From: Solirubrobacterales bacterium
Lineage (GTDB): Bacteria > Actinomycetota > Thermoleophilia > Solirubrobacterales > Solirubrobacteraceae
Assembly: GCA_013695395.1 (NCBI GenBank)
Contig: JACDAP010000300.1
Location: 1 to 6,828, forward strand
Direction: 5' to 3'
Length of the DNA: 6,828 nt
Shown: positions 1 to 6,828 of the stretch, one piece after another
Layout of the letters: each line of letters starts with the position of its first letter
Numbering within the stretch: the first letter of the stretch is position 1
Notes under the pieces: generated by a model
Seen by the model: only the letters and a program-made list of their open reading frames with translations
Told to the model about the DNA's origin: nothing
Databases searched by the model: none
Translations under genes and position numbers: made by a program

Positions 1-50
1 GCCGACGATGCCACACACAGGCGGGTTCCTCGGGTCGTTGGGGCGGGGCA

Positions 51-72
51 CCGGGGCGCCGAGGCACCCCGG
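51..72 (-). terminator. possible weak terminator hairpin after the acyl-CoA ligase
   Basis: About 40 bases past the ligase stop there is an inverted repeat, CCGGGG (51-56) with CCCCGG (67-72). A C/A mismatch and two more pairs close it over a CGAG loop. It could stop minus-strand transcription, but no T-run follows on that strand, so it may be chance in GC-rich DNA. I see nothing else in positions 1-114. Confidence 0.3.
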
Positions 73-114
73 GAAGCGAGCGGTGAGGCTACCAGTCGCC
101 CTGGACGCGCCCGC

Positions 115-1728
<1,614 letters not shown>

Positions 1729-1737
1729 GGGGGTGAC

Positions 1738-1742
1738 TCCTG
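1738..1742 (-). promoter_or_regulatory. ribosome binding site AGGAG that decides a TTG start
   Basis: The minus strand reads AGGAG followed by 8 bases and then TTG at 1728. This spacing favours the TTG over the in-frame ATG 12 bases further in. It is the only strong Shine-Dalgarno match at a visible gene start in the window. Confidence 0.6.
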
Positions 1743-1753
1743 GTCGCGACGGG

Positions 1754-1768
1754 TTGACAGTTCGTCAA
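1754..1768. promoter_or_regulatory. 15-base palindrome, candidate operator for the acyl-CoA ligase
   Basis: A perfect inverted repeat, TTGAC-AGTTC-GTCAA, lies 25 bases upstream of the ligase TTG start, in an otherwise GC-rich gap between glmM and the ligase. Its size and position suit a dimeric repressor such as a TetR-type fatty-acid regulator. On the minus strand CAGGAT, a possible -10 element, directly abuts the palindrome, so a bound repressor would cover the start of transcription. No regulator gene is present in the window, and the regulator type is inference. A weaker reading is a small RNA hairpin. Confidence 0.4.
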
Positions 1769-1822
1769 TCCTGCCAGGCCCGCGCCAGGCGTGCTCGCGC
1801 TGCTCCCCCCGCCGCGCCCGGT

Positions 1823-3163
1823 TCAGCCGCGCAGGCGCTCGACGATCGCGACCAGGCGCGAGCAGACCGCGTCGGTCTCCTCCACCGTCGGCGCCTCGGC
1901 CATGACGCGGATGAGCTGCTCGGTCCCGCTCGGCCGCACGAGCACGCGGCCGCGCCCCGCGAGCTCGGCGTTGGCCGCATCGGTCGCGGTGAGCAGCTCC
2001 TCGGAGGCCATCGCCGCGTCACGGTTGACCACGGGGACGTTGACGAGCTTCTGCGGGAGCTTCTGCATGGCGTCGCGCGCGGCCAGGTCACCGCCGGCCA
2101 GCGCCTCGAGCGTGAGCAGCGCGGCGGCGATCCCGTCCCCGCTGGGCACGAAGTTCATGTCGATGATGTGACCGGACTGCTCGCCGCCGAGGCTCCAGCC
2201 GCGGGCACGCAGCTCCTCGAGCACGTACCGGTCGCCGACCTGCGTGGTCGCGCACTCCACGCCGGCGGCCTCCATGGCACCAAAGAAGCCGTAGTTGGTC
2301 ATCACCGTCACCGCCACCCCGTCCCCCGGCAGGCGCCCCTCCCGCCGCAGGTGCAGGGCGGCGATCGCCAGCAGCTCGTCCCCGTCGACGACCTCCCCGT
2401 GGCGATCGACGGCGAGCATGCGGTCCCCGTCTCCGTCGAAGGCGAAGCCGAGGTCGTGCCCCCCGTCCCGCACGACCTCCGCGAGCGCGGCCACGTGGGT
2501 CGAGCCGCAGCCGTCGTTGATGTTGCGGCCGTCCGGGGCGTCGGCGACGACGACCGGGTCCGCTCCGAGGCGCCGGAAGATCTCCGGCGCGGCGCGGTGG
2601 GTCGAGCCGTGCGCGCAGTCGAGCACGACCTTCAGGCCGGTGAGGTCGAGCGCGGCGAACCGCGTGTGGAGCGCCCGTAGGTAGTCCTCGTGCGTGCCGT
2701 GAAGGGCGCGGACCTGGCCTACGCGCGCCGGGGCGCTCCGGCGCCCGCGGTCGGCGAGGAGCCGCTCCTCGATCGCCAGCTCGGTCGCGTCGGAGAGCTT
2801 GAACGCGTCCGCCCCGAAGAACTTGATCCCGTTGTCCCGGTACGGGTTATGGGAGGCGGAGATCACCGCGGCCACGTCGAAGCCGTAGCGGCTGAGCAGC
2901 AGCGGCGCCGCCGGGGTGGGCAGGACGCCGCCGAGCAGCACCTCGCCCCCGGCGCTTGCGACGCCGGCCGCCAGAGCGGACTCGAGCATCGGCCCGGACT
3001 CACGCGTGTCTCGGATGACGAGCACCCGGACGGGCGGAGCGTCGTCGGAGCGTTGGGCGGCCGCCTCGAGGGTGACCGCCCGGCCCAGGCCGAGCGCGAG
3101 CTCGGCCGTGAGCACTTCGCCGGCGACCCCGCGGACGCCGTCGGTGCCGCACAGCTTGCGCAC
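1823..3163 (-). CDS. glmM: phosphoglucosamine mutase GlmM
   Basis: Converts glucosamine-6-phosphate to glucosamine-1-phosphate, on the cytosolic path to UDP-GlcNAc for peptidoglycan. The 446-residue length is typical. Seen in order: the N-terminal GTDGVRG (6-12), the catalytic serine loop ISASHNP (101-107, Ser104 the residue phosphorylated in the family), the metal-binding DGDGDR (243-248), the sugar-binding GEQSGH (327-332) and the phosphate-binding RPSGTE (410-415). Together these mark GlmM within the alpha-D-phosphohexomutase superfamily; the GTDGVRG start and 446-residue length argue against PGM/ManB. The start is GTG at 3163, just 8 bases after the rpsI stop, with no visible ribosome binding site, so coupled translation with rpsI is likely. 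Residue 5 is Cys where Phe or Tyr is usual before GTDG; this should not affect catalysis. The order rplM-rpsI-glmM is common in actinobacteria. Confidence 0.97.
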   Translation of the reverse strand: MRKLCGTDGVRGVAGEVLTAELALGLGRAVTLEAAAQRSDDAPPVRVLVIRDTRESGPMLESALAAGVASAGGEVLLGGVLPTPAAPLLLSRYGFDVAAVISASHNPYRDNGIKFFGADAFKLSDATELAIEERLLADRGRRSAPARVGQVRALHGTHEDYLRALHTRFAALDLTGLKVVLDCAHGSTHRAAPEIFRRLGADPVVVADAPDGRNINDGCGSTHVAALAEVVRDGGHDLGFAFDGDGDRMLAVDRHGEVVDGDELLAIAALHLRREGRLPGDGVAVTVMTNYGFFGAMEAAGVECATTQVGDRYVLEELRARGWSLGGEQSGHIIDMNFVPSGDGIAAALLTLEALAGGDLAARDAMQKLPQKLVNVPVVNRDAAMASEELLTATDAANAELAGRGRVLVRPSGTEQLIRVMAEAPTVEETDAVCSRLVAIVERLRG

Positions 3164-3171
3164 GGGCGCGA

Positions 3172-3966
3172 CTAGCGCTTGGAGAACTGCGGCTTCTTCC
3201 GGGCCTTCTTGAGGCCGGCCTTCTTGCGCTCCTTGACGCGAGCGTCACGCGTCAGGAAGCCGCGCTTCTTGAGCTCGCCGCGGAGGTTCGGATCGGCCTC
3301 GAGCAGCGCGCGCGAGATGCCGTGTCGCAGGGCGCCGGCCTGCGAGGAGACGCCGCCGCCGTGGATGCGGACGTCAACGTCCATGCGGTCGTCGTACCCG
3401 ACGGCCTCGAGCGGCTGGCGGATCGTCTTCTGGAGCGTGGCGCGCGGGAAGAACGTGTCGAGCGTCTTCTCGTTGACCAGGTAGACGCCGGTGCCGGGCT
3501 TCAGGATGACGCGGGCCACGGCGGTCTTGCGCTTGCCGGTGGCGCGGTAGCGCGCACCGTCGGCCAGCACGATCGAGGCGGCGATCGGCTGTGCGTGGAG
3601 GTCCTCGTCCTCCTCGTCGCCGGACTCCTCGCTCTCGTCCTCACGGGCCTCGTCGCCCTCGAGCACGATGTCGACCTCGAGGTCCATGCCGGGGATCGCG
3701 GGCTTGACGCGCGGCTCGGCCGGCTCGTCGTCCTCGAGATCCTCGTCCTCGTCGACCTGCGCGTCCGGCGCCACGTCGGCGTCGAGCTGCGGGGCGGGGT
3801 CGGCGGGCGCCTCGGCGACCGGGACCTCGGGGGCCGGCTCCTCGGTCGCAGCGGCGGGCTGCTCGCCCTCGGTCGGCACCGGGACCTGCTCGGCGGCGGT
3901 CTCCTCGGCGGCGGCCTGCTGCTCGGTGGGCTCGACGTTCTCGTCGGGGGGCGTCTGGTCGGACAT
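3172..3966 (-). CDS. rpsI: 30S ribosomal protein S9 with long acidic N-terminal extension
   Basis: The S9 core occupies residues 139-264: [14 protein letters not shown], the family signature [14 protein letters not shown] (203-216), and the basic tail ending in Phe-Ser-Lys-Arg, whose C-terminal residues contact P-site tRNA in known ribosomes. Residues 1-138 are extra: Ala/Pro/Glu-rich to about 60, then strongly acidic runs near 72-82 and 104-122. Typical S9 is about 130 residues; other actinobacterial S9 proteins have shorter acidic extensions, so 264 residues is long. The start at 3966 is supported by the TGATG overlap with the upstream rplM stop, by a GGAG 11 bases before the ATG, and by the duplicated fragment at 4397-4573, which keeps the same N-terminal protein pattern. 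It is followed 8 bases later by glmM. Confidence 0.97.
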   Translation of the reverse strand: MSDQTPPDENVEPTEQQAAAEETAAEQVPVPTEGEQPAAATEEPAPEVPVAEAPADPAPQLDADVAPDAQVDEDEDLEDDEPAEPRVKPAIPGMDLEVDIVLEGDEAREDESEESGDEEDEDLHAQPIAASIVLADGARYRATGKRKTAVARVILKPGTGVYLVNEKTLDTFFPRATLQKTIRQPLEAVGYDDRMDVDVRIHGGGVSSQAGALRHGISRALLEADPNLRGELKKRGFLTRDARVKERKKAGLKKARKKPQFSKR

Positions 3967-4400
3967 CAGGCGGAAAGCTCCATCGGGACGGGCATCTGGG
4001 CAGCGTGGGGGTGCTCTGGCCCCGCGTAGACCTTCAGCTTGGTGATCTGCCTGCGGGCCAGCCGGTTGCGGGGGAGCATCCCCTTGACCGCCTTGCGGAT
4101 GACCTCTTCGGGACGGCGGTCGAGCATCTCCTCGAGCGTGCGCGACTTGATCCCGCCCGGGTAGCCGGAGTGGCGGTAGTACCGCTTGTCGGCTCGCTTG
4201 TTGCCGGTGACCGAGATCTTCTCCGCGTTGATCACGACGACGAAGTCACCCGTGTCGACGTGCGGTGTGTATTCCACCTTGCGCTTGCCGCGCAGGGCGG
4301 CAGCGATCTGGGTCGCCAGGCGGCCGAGGGTCTGCCCTTCGGCGTCGACGAGGAGCCAGTTGCGCTCACGGTTCTCAGGATTGGCGACGTAGGTCTTCAC
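3966..4400 (-). CDS. rplM: 50S ribosomal protein L13, promoter-distal copy
   Basis: A complete 144-residue L13, the usual length, with a family-typical core: [10 protein letters not shown] (44-53), HSGYPGGIK (77-85), the region AVKGMLPRN (104-112) and [13 protein letters not shown] (123-135). L13 is an early assembly protein of the large subunit. The start is GTG at 4400; it shares four bases (GTGA) with the stop of the 58-codon frame upstream and has no Shine-Dalgarno match, so it probably depends on coupled re-initiation. The stop overlaps the rpsI start as TGATG. It is 130/144 identical to the second L13 at 4573-5007. This copy directly precedes the intact rpsI and keeps the ancestral gene arrangement. 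Whether both copies enter ribosomes is not shown by sequence. Confidence 0.96.
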   Translation of the reverse strand: MKTYVANPENRERNWLLVDAEGQTLGRLATQIAAALRGKRKVEYTPHVDTGDFVVVINAEKISVTGNKRADKRYYRHSGYPGGIKSRTLEEMLDRRPEEVIRKAVKGMLPRNRLARRQITKLKVYAGPEHPHAAQMPVPMELSA

Positions 4401-4573
4401 AGGGGGCTCAGCTGGCGTTCGGGTACAAGAACCGTCCGGTGCTGCGACGGCAGGAAGGCGCGGACGCGGGTGGCGTCGCGGCGGCGCAGAACTATAGCGA
4501 CCGGCACCTGGGCGGCGGCGGCCTCCTCGGCTGCGGTCTGCTGCTCGGCGGGGTCGGGCGTCTGGTCGGCCAT
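4397..4573 (-). pseudogene. truncated rpsI copy fused to rplM leader (58-codon junction ORF)
   Basis: An open frame of 58 codons from ATG at 4573 to TGA at 4397. Residues 1-25 match the first 30 residues of S9 (19 of 25 identical, with one in-frame gap of five), beginning MADQTP against MSDQTP and ending in QVPV. From about residue 26 the similarity stops and the frame runs through sequence resembling the promoter and leader of the other rplM. No S9 core remains, so it cannot act as S9. It begins inside the upstream rplM stop (TAATG), as real rpsI does (TGATG), with GGAG 11 bases before the ATG in both. Its stop overlaps the next rplM start (GTGA). It is probably translated, either as a harmless relay keeping ribosomes moving into the second rplM or as a small acidic-then-basic protein of unknown use. 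Confidence 0.8.
4491..4496 (-). promoter_or_regulatory. candidate internal -10 element TATAGT for the second rplM
   Basis: Minus-strand TATAGT, 90 bases before the GTG of the distal rplM, corresponds in position and flanking bases to TACACT upstream of the proximal rplM (shared pattern CGCTA, T/C, A, then TTC). It lies inside the 58-codon frame. No clear -35 hexamer is seen at 16-18 bases upstream. If active it would let the distal rplM, rpsI and glmM be transcribed on their own. Confidence 0.35.
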
Positions 4574-5007
4574 TACTTGGCGATCTCCATCGGGACGGGC
4601 ATCTGGGCGGCGTGCGGGTGCTCGGGGCCCGCATAGACCTTGAGCTTGGTGATCTGCCGGCGCGCGAGGCGGTTGCGCGGAAGCATCCCCTTCACGGCCT
4701 TGCGGATGACCTCCTCGGGGCGGCGGTCGAGCATCTCCTCGAGCGTGCGCGACTTGATGCCGCCGGGGTAGCCCGAGTGGCGGTAGTAGCGCTTCTCGGT
4801 GCGCTTGGAGCCGGTGACGGTGATCTTCTCCGCGTTGACGACGACGACGAAGTCGCCCGTGTCCACGTGCGGGGTGTACTCCGGCTTGCGCTTGCCCCGG
4901 AGCGCATCGGCGATCTGCGTCGCCATGCGGCCGAGGGTCTGGCCCTCGGCGTCGACGACGAGCCAGTTGCGCTCGCGGGTCTCTGAGTTGGCGACGTAGG
5001 TCTTCAT
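4573..5007 (-). CDS. rplM: 50S ribosomal protein L13, promoter-proximal copy
   Basis: A complete 144-residue L13 and the first gene after the promoter-like region. It carries the same core motifs as the distal copy, including [10 protein letters not shown] (44-53), HSGYPGGIK (77-85) and KGMLPRN (106-112). It differs from that copy at residues 8, 10, 17, 28, 34, 42, 57, 63, 67, 70, 71 and 142-144; residues 72-141 are identical. The start is ATG at 5007, giving the family-typical MKTYVAN opening; the frame stays open upstream to 5199, but that stretch is leader and does not resemble L13. No Shine-Dalgarno match precedes the ATG. Its TAA stop overlaps the ATG of the truncated rpsI. In E. coli L13 represses its own operon through the leader, so leader-based control is possible here but not demonstrated. 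Confidence 0.96.
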   Translation of the reverse strand: MKTYVANSETRERNWLVVDAEGQTLGRMATQIADALRGKRKPEYTPHVDTGDFVVVVNAEKITVTGSKRTEKRYYRHSGYPGGIKSRTLEEMLDRRPEEVIRKAVKGMLPRNRLARRQITKLKVYAGPEHPHAAQMPVPMEIAK

Positions 5008-5036
5008 CGGAAGGCTCGGCAGTTCGGAAGGAGCCG

Positions 5037-5060
5037 CGCGGCCGGGAGGACCCGGGCGCG
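5037..5060 (-). promoter_or_regulatory. leader hairpin upstream of the proximal rplM
   Basis: An inverted repeat of 4 pairs, a G/G mismatch and 5 pairs (CCGGG 5042-5046 with CCCGG 5051-5055) over a 4-base loop lies 30-53 bases before the ATG. The distal rplM has a different 5-pair hairpin at 4432-4450, 32-50 bases before its GTG. Ribosomal protein leaders often carry autoregulatory structures, but in DNA this GC-rich short hairpins also arise by chance. Confidence 0.25.
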
Positions 5061-5104
5061 GGCGGCGGAAGCGGGCACCGCGCTGCGAGGCGCGGCAGCG
5101 GCGA

Positions 5105-5110
5105 AGTGTA
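5105..5110 (-). promoter_or_regulatory. candidate -10 element TACACT for the rplM-rpsI-glmM operon
   Basis: Minus-strand TACACT lies 97 bases upstream of the first rplM and downstream of the guaA terminator-like hairpin, which is where the operon promoter should be. The same block recurs before the second rplM as TATAGT, and this conservation between copies is the main support. No convincing TTGACA-like -35 is found at normal spacing, as is common in high-GC bacteria. Confidence 0.4.
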
Positions 5111-5166
5111 GCGTCGGCCCCTCGCCGCCGTCGCTCGCCCCGGCCGAACGGCGCCCTCCAAGCGAA

Positions 5167-5209
5167 CTGACCCGCCTTCGATCCCACAGCGGGACGCAAG
5201 TCGGGTCAG
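5167..5209 (-). terminator. long hairpin, probable guaA terminator
   Basis: CTGACCCG (5167-5174) pairs with CGGGTCAG (5202-5209). The interior continues pairing as CTT with AAG, CG with CG and TCCC with GGGA, broken only by one mismatch and two single-base bulges, over an ACAGC loop. That is about 17 pairs in 43 bases, beginning 31 bases after the guaA stop. On the minus strand it is followed by TTCGCTT, not a true T-run, so it may be an imperfect intrinsic terminator or an RNA-stabilising 3' end. Confidence 0.6.
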
Positions 5210-5240
5210 AACGCCGGGGGGCGGGCTCCAGGCGCGGGGC

Positions 5241-6828
5241 TCACTCCCACTCGATCGTGCCCGGCGGCTTGCTCGTGATGTCGAGCACCACGCGATTGAC
5301 CTCGCGCAGCTCGCCGATCATGCGCGCCGCGATCGTCTCCAGCAGGTCGTAGGGCAGGCGCGCCCAGTCCGCGGTCATCGCGTCGTCGGAGGTCACCGCG
5401 CGCACCACCACCACGTAGCCGTAGGTCCGCTCGTCGCCCTGGACGCCGACCGTGCGGACGTCGGGCAGCACGCAGAAGGACTGCCAGAGGTCGCGGTACA
5501 GACCGGCCTTGCGGATCTCGTCCTGCAGGATCGCGGCTGCGTCGCGCAGCAGGTCCAGGCGCGCCTTCGTCGCCTCTCCGCCCACCACCCGGATCGCCAG
5601 CCCGGGACCCGGGAACGGCTGCCGCCACACCAGGCGCTCGGGCAGCCCGAGCTCCGCCCCGACGGCGCGCACCTCGTCCTTGAACAGCGCGCGAAGCGGC
5701 TCGACGAGCGCGAACTCGATGTCCTCGGGCAGCCCGCCCACGTTGTGATGGGACTTGATCGTCGAGGTACCGGTCCCGCCGCCCGACTCGATGACGTCTG
5801 AGTACAGCGTGCCCTGGACGAGGAACTTCGCGCCTTCGGGGTGCGTGGGATCGGACTCCGCGAGCTTCGCGGCCTCCTCCTCGAAGACACGGATGAACTC
5901 CGTGCCGATGATCTTCCGCTTCGTCTCGGGATCGGAGACCCCCCGGAGCCTCTCCAGGAAGCGCTCCTCGGCGTCCACGGCGACCAGCGGCACGTGGAAT
6001 GCGTCACGGAAGGTCTTGACGACCTGGGCGCCCTCGTCCTTGCGCATCATCCCGTGATCGACGAAGACGCAGGTGAGCTGATCGCCGACCGCCCGGTGCA
6101 CGAGCAGGGCGGCCACGCTGGAGTCCACGCCGCCGGACAGGCCGCAGATCACCTTCTCGCCCCCGACCTGCTCCCGGATCCGCGCGATCTGCTCCTCGAC
6201 GATCGACGCGGCGCTCCAGCCGAGGTCACAGCCGCAGACGTCCCCGAGGAACGTCTTGAGGATGTCCTGTCCGAACGGCGTGTGCACGACCTCGGGGTGG
6301 AACTGGATGCCGTAGATGCCGCGCTCGACGTCCTCGAGGGCCGCCACCGGTGACACCGTGGAGGAGGCGAGCGCCCTGAAGCCGGGCGGCGCGGTGAAGA
6401 CGGTGTCGCGGTGGCTCATCCAGCACGGCTGCTCGAGCGGCAGGCCGGCCAGCAGCCGCCCGGGCTCGGTGACGCTCAGCGTCGAGCGTCCGTACTCCCC
6501 CACCTCGGCGCTCTCGCCGCGCCCACCCTGGTCGAGCGCGATGAGCTGCATCCCGTAGCAGATGCCCAGCACCGGAATCCCGAGCTCGAGCAGCTCGCGG
6601 TCGAGCTTCGGTGCGCCGTCGGCGTAGACCGAGGCGGGCCCCCCGCTGAGGATCAGGCCCTTGGGCTTGCGCCGGCGCACCTCCTCCACGCCCACGTGGT
6701 GCGGGAGCAGCTCGGAGAAGACCCCGCACTCGCGCACGCGCCGGGCGATCAGCTGGGAGTACTGCCCGCCGTAGTCGAGGACGACGACCTCGTCGATCCG
6801 CGTGCCCGCGGGGCCGATGCTGATCGGC
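5241..6828 (-). CDS. guaA: GMP synthase (glutamine-hydrolysing), 5' end outside the window
   Basis: Makes GMP from XMP, ATP and glutamine, the last step of guanine nucleotide synthesis, in the cytosol. The frame is open to the right edge and has no ATG, GTG or TTG start codon before the conserved opening [20 protein letters not shown] (codons from 6785 down), so the true start lies beyond 6828; a GTG at 6737 is internal. The visible part is 528 complete codons. The class I glutamine amidotransferase domain shows the nucleophile Cys in VLGICYGMQ (Cys codon 6558-6560) and the His/Glu pair in GIQFHPEV. The ATP-pyrophosphatase domain shows the P-loop LSGGVDSS and [10 protein letters not shown]. 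The C-terminal dimerisation/XMP domain ends in [10 protein letters not shown], the normal end of the family. At least 13 residues precede the conserved N-terminal strand, slightly more than in short GuaA proteins. It is separated from rplM by 233 bases with a probable terminator, so it is a separate transcription unit. Confidence 0.97.
   Translation of the reverse strand, partial: PISIGPAGTRIDEVVVLDYGGQYSQLIARRVRECGVFSELLPHHVGVEEVRRRKPKGLILSGGPASVYADGAPKLDRELLELGIPVLGICYGMQLIALDQGGRGESAEVGEYGRSTLSVTEPGRLLAGLPLEQPCWMSHRDTVFTAPPGFRALASSTVSPVAALEDVERGIYGIQFHPEVVHTPFGQDILKTFLGDVCGCDLGWSAASIVEEQIARIREQVGGEKVICGLSGGVDSSVAALLVHRAVGDQLTCVFVDHGMMRKDEGAQVVKTFRDAFHVPLVAVDAEERFLERLRGVSDPETKRKIIGTEFIRVFEEEAAKLAESDPTHPEGAKFLVQGTLYSDVIESGGGTGTSTIKSHHNVGGLPEDIEFALVEPLRALFKDEVRAVGAELGLPERLVWRQPFPGPGLAIRVVGGEATKARLDLLRDAAAILQDEIRKAGLYRDLWQSFCVLPDVRTVGVQGDERTYGYVVVVRAVTSDDAMTADWARLPYDLLETIAARMIGELREVNRVVLDITSKPPGTIEWE

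Larger units (their letters stand above)
3877..4498 (-). repeat. tandem duplication unit, promoter-distal copy
   Basis: This unit runs on the minus strand from the CGCTATAGTTC block through the 90-base leader and rplM to codon 30 of the intact rpsI. It is the direct-repeat partner of 4499-5112. The rplM parts are about 86% identical in DNA by hand count. The leaders are more diverged but share the -10 block and a CCGAAC...GCC...GAGCC pattern before the start codon. The outer limits are approximate. Confidence 0.75.
4499..5112 (-). repeat. tandem duplication unit, promoter-proximal copy
   Basis: This unit runs from the GCTACACTTC block through the 97-base leader and rplM to codon 25 of the truncated rpsI. 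The join to the next unit lies near 4497-4502, where the rpsI-like CAGGTGCCGGT passes into CGCTATAGT. There is no insertion-sequence end or long terminal repeat at the join, so short-homology or unequal recombination is the simplest origin. Confidence 0.75.

Noticed and set aside
1773..1790. Direct repeat GCCAGGC twice, 11 bases apart, between glmM and the ligase
   Set aside because: Seven-base GC-rich repeats are expected by chance here, and nothing else marks it as a binding site.
3322..4029. Plus-strand 235-codon frame rich in Leu, Gly and Val opposite rpsI, resembling a membrane or repeat protein
   Set aside because: It is the complement of the acidic Glu/Asp/Ala codons of the S9 extension; the repetitive look comes from that low-complexity sequence.
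4401..4634. In-frame upstream extension of the distal rplM to 4634
   Set aside because: It would read the end of the proximal rplM and the junction ORF out of frame. The GTG at 4400 gives the exact L13 start and a GTGA overlap.
4574..5161. Upstream extension of the 58-codon junction frame to 5161 as one 254-residue protein
   Set aside because: This part reads the proximal rplM in a shifted frame and gives Arg/Pro-rich nonsense. The start at 4573 in TAATG parallels the real rpsI start.
5008..5199. In-frame upstream extension of the proximal rplM to 5199
   Set aside because: The extra residues are Arg/Ala-rich and unlike L13, and cover the promoter-like block and part of the terminator-like hairpin. 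The family start MKTYVAN fits ATG at 5007.

Overview
The window is very GC-rich and every convincing gene reads on the minus strand, so transcription runs from the right edge (6828) to the left. Codon use and the order rplM-rpsI-glmM point to a high-GC actinobacterium. The long acidic extension on ribosomal protein S9 and the proteins' general look suggest the Thermoleophilia/Solirubrobacterales side of the phylum, but that placement is an inference and no 16S or other marker is present.

Layout in transcription order: (1) guaA, GMP synthase, with its start beyond the right edge. (2) A gap of 233 bases holding a long hairpin (probable guaA terminator), a TACACT -10-like element and an untranslated leader. 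(3) A first rplM (ribosomal protein L13, 4573-5007). (4) A 58-codon open frame (4397-4573) whose first 25 codons match the start of rpsI and whose remainder is read through a copy of the rplM promoter and leader. (5) A second rplM (3966-4400). (6) Full rpsI (S9, 3172-3966) with a roughly 138-residue acidic N-terminal extension. (7) glmM, phosphoglucosamine mutase (1823-3163). (8) After a 94-base gap with a 15-base palindrome, an AMP-forming fatty-acyl-CoA ligase (115-1728). Positions 1-114 hold no gene, only a possible weak terminator hairpin.

The main result is a tandem duplication. A unit of about 615-620 bases, running from the rplM -10 element through leader and rplM into the first 25-30 codons of rpsI, is present twice head to tail. 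The two L13 proteins are both complete, 90% identical and 144 residues long. About 35 silent differences are spread along the gene, but amino-acid changes occur only in residues 8-71 and the last three residues. Silent divergence with both frames intact argues for an old duplication kept under selection. The rpsI fragment between them overlaps the upstream rplM stop (TAATG) and the downstream rplM start (GTGA), so the whole block could be read by coupled translation.

Functionally this is a core growth operon (large-subunit L13, small-subunit S9, then GlmM for cell-wall UDP-GlcNAc precursors), flanked by purine synthesis (guaA) and by a lipid-activation gene that seems to have its own control region. 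I see no mobile element, CRISPR array, tRNA or rRNA. I did not find an entirely new system; the duplicated L13 locus with its junction ORF is the unusual part.
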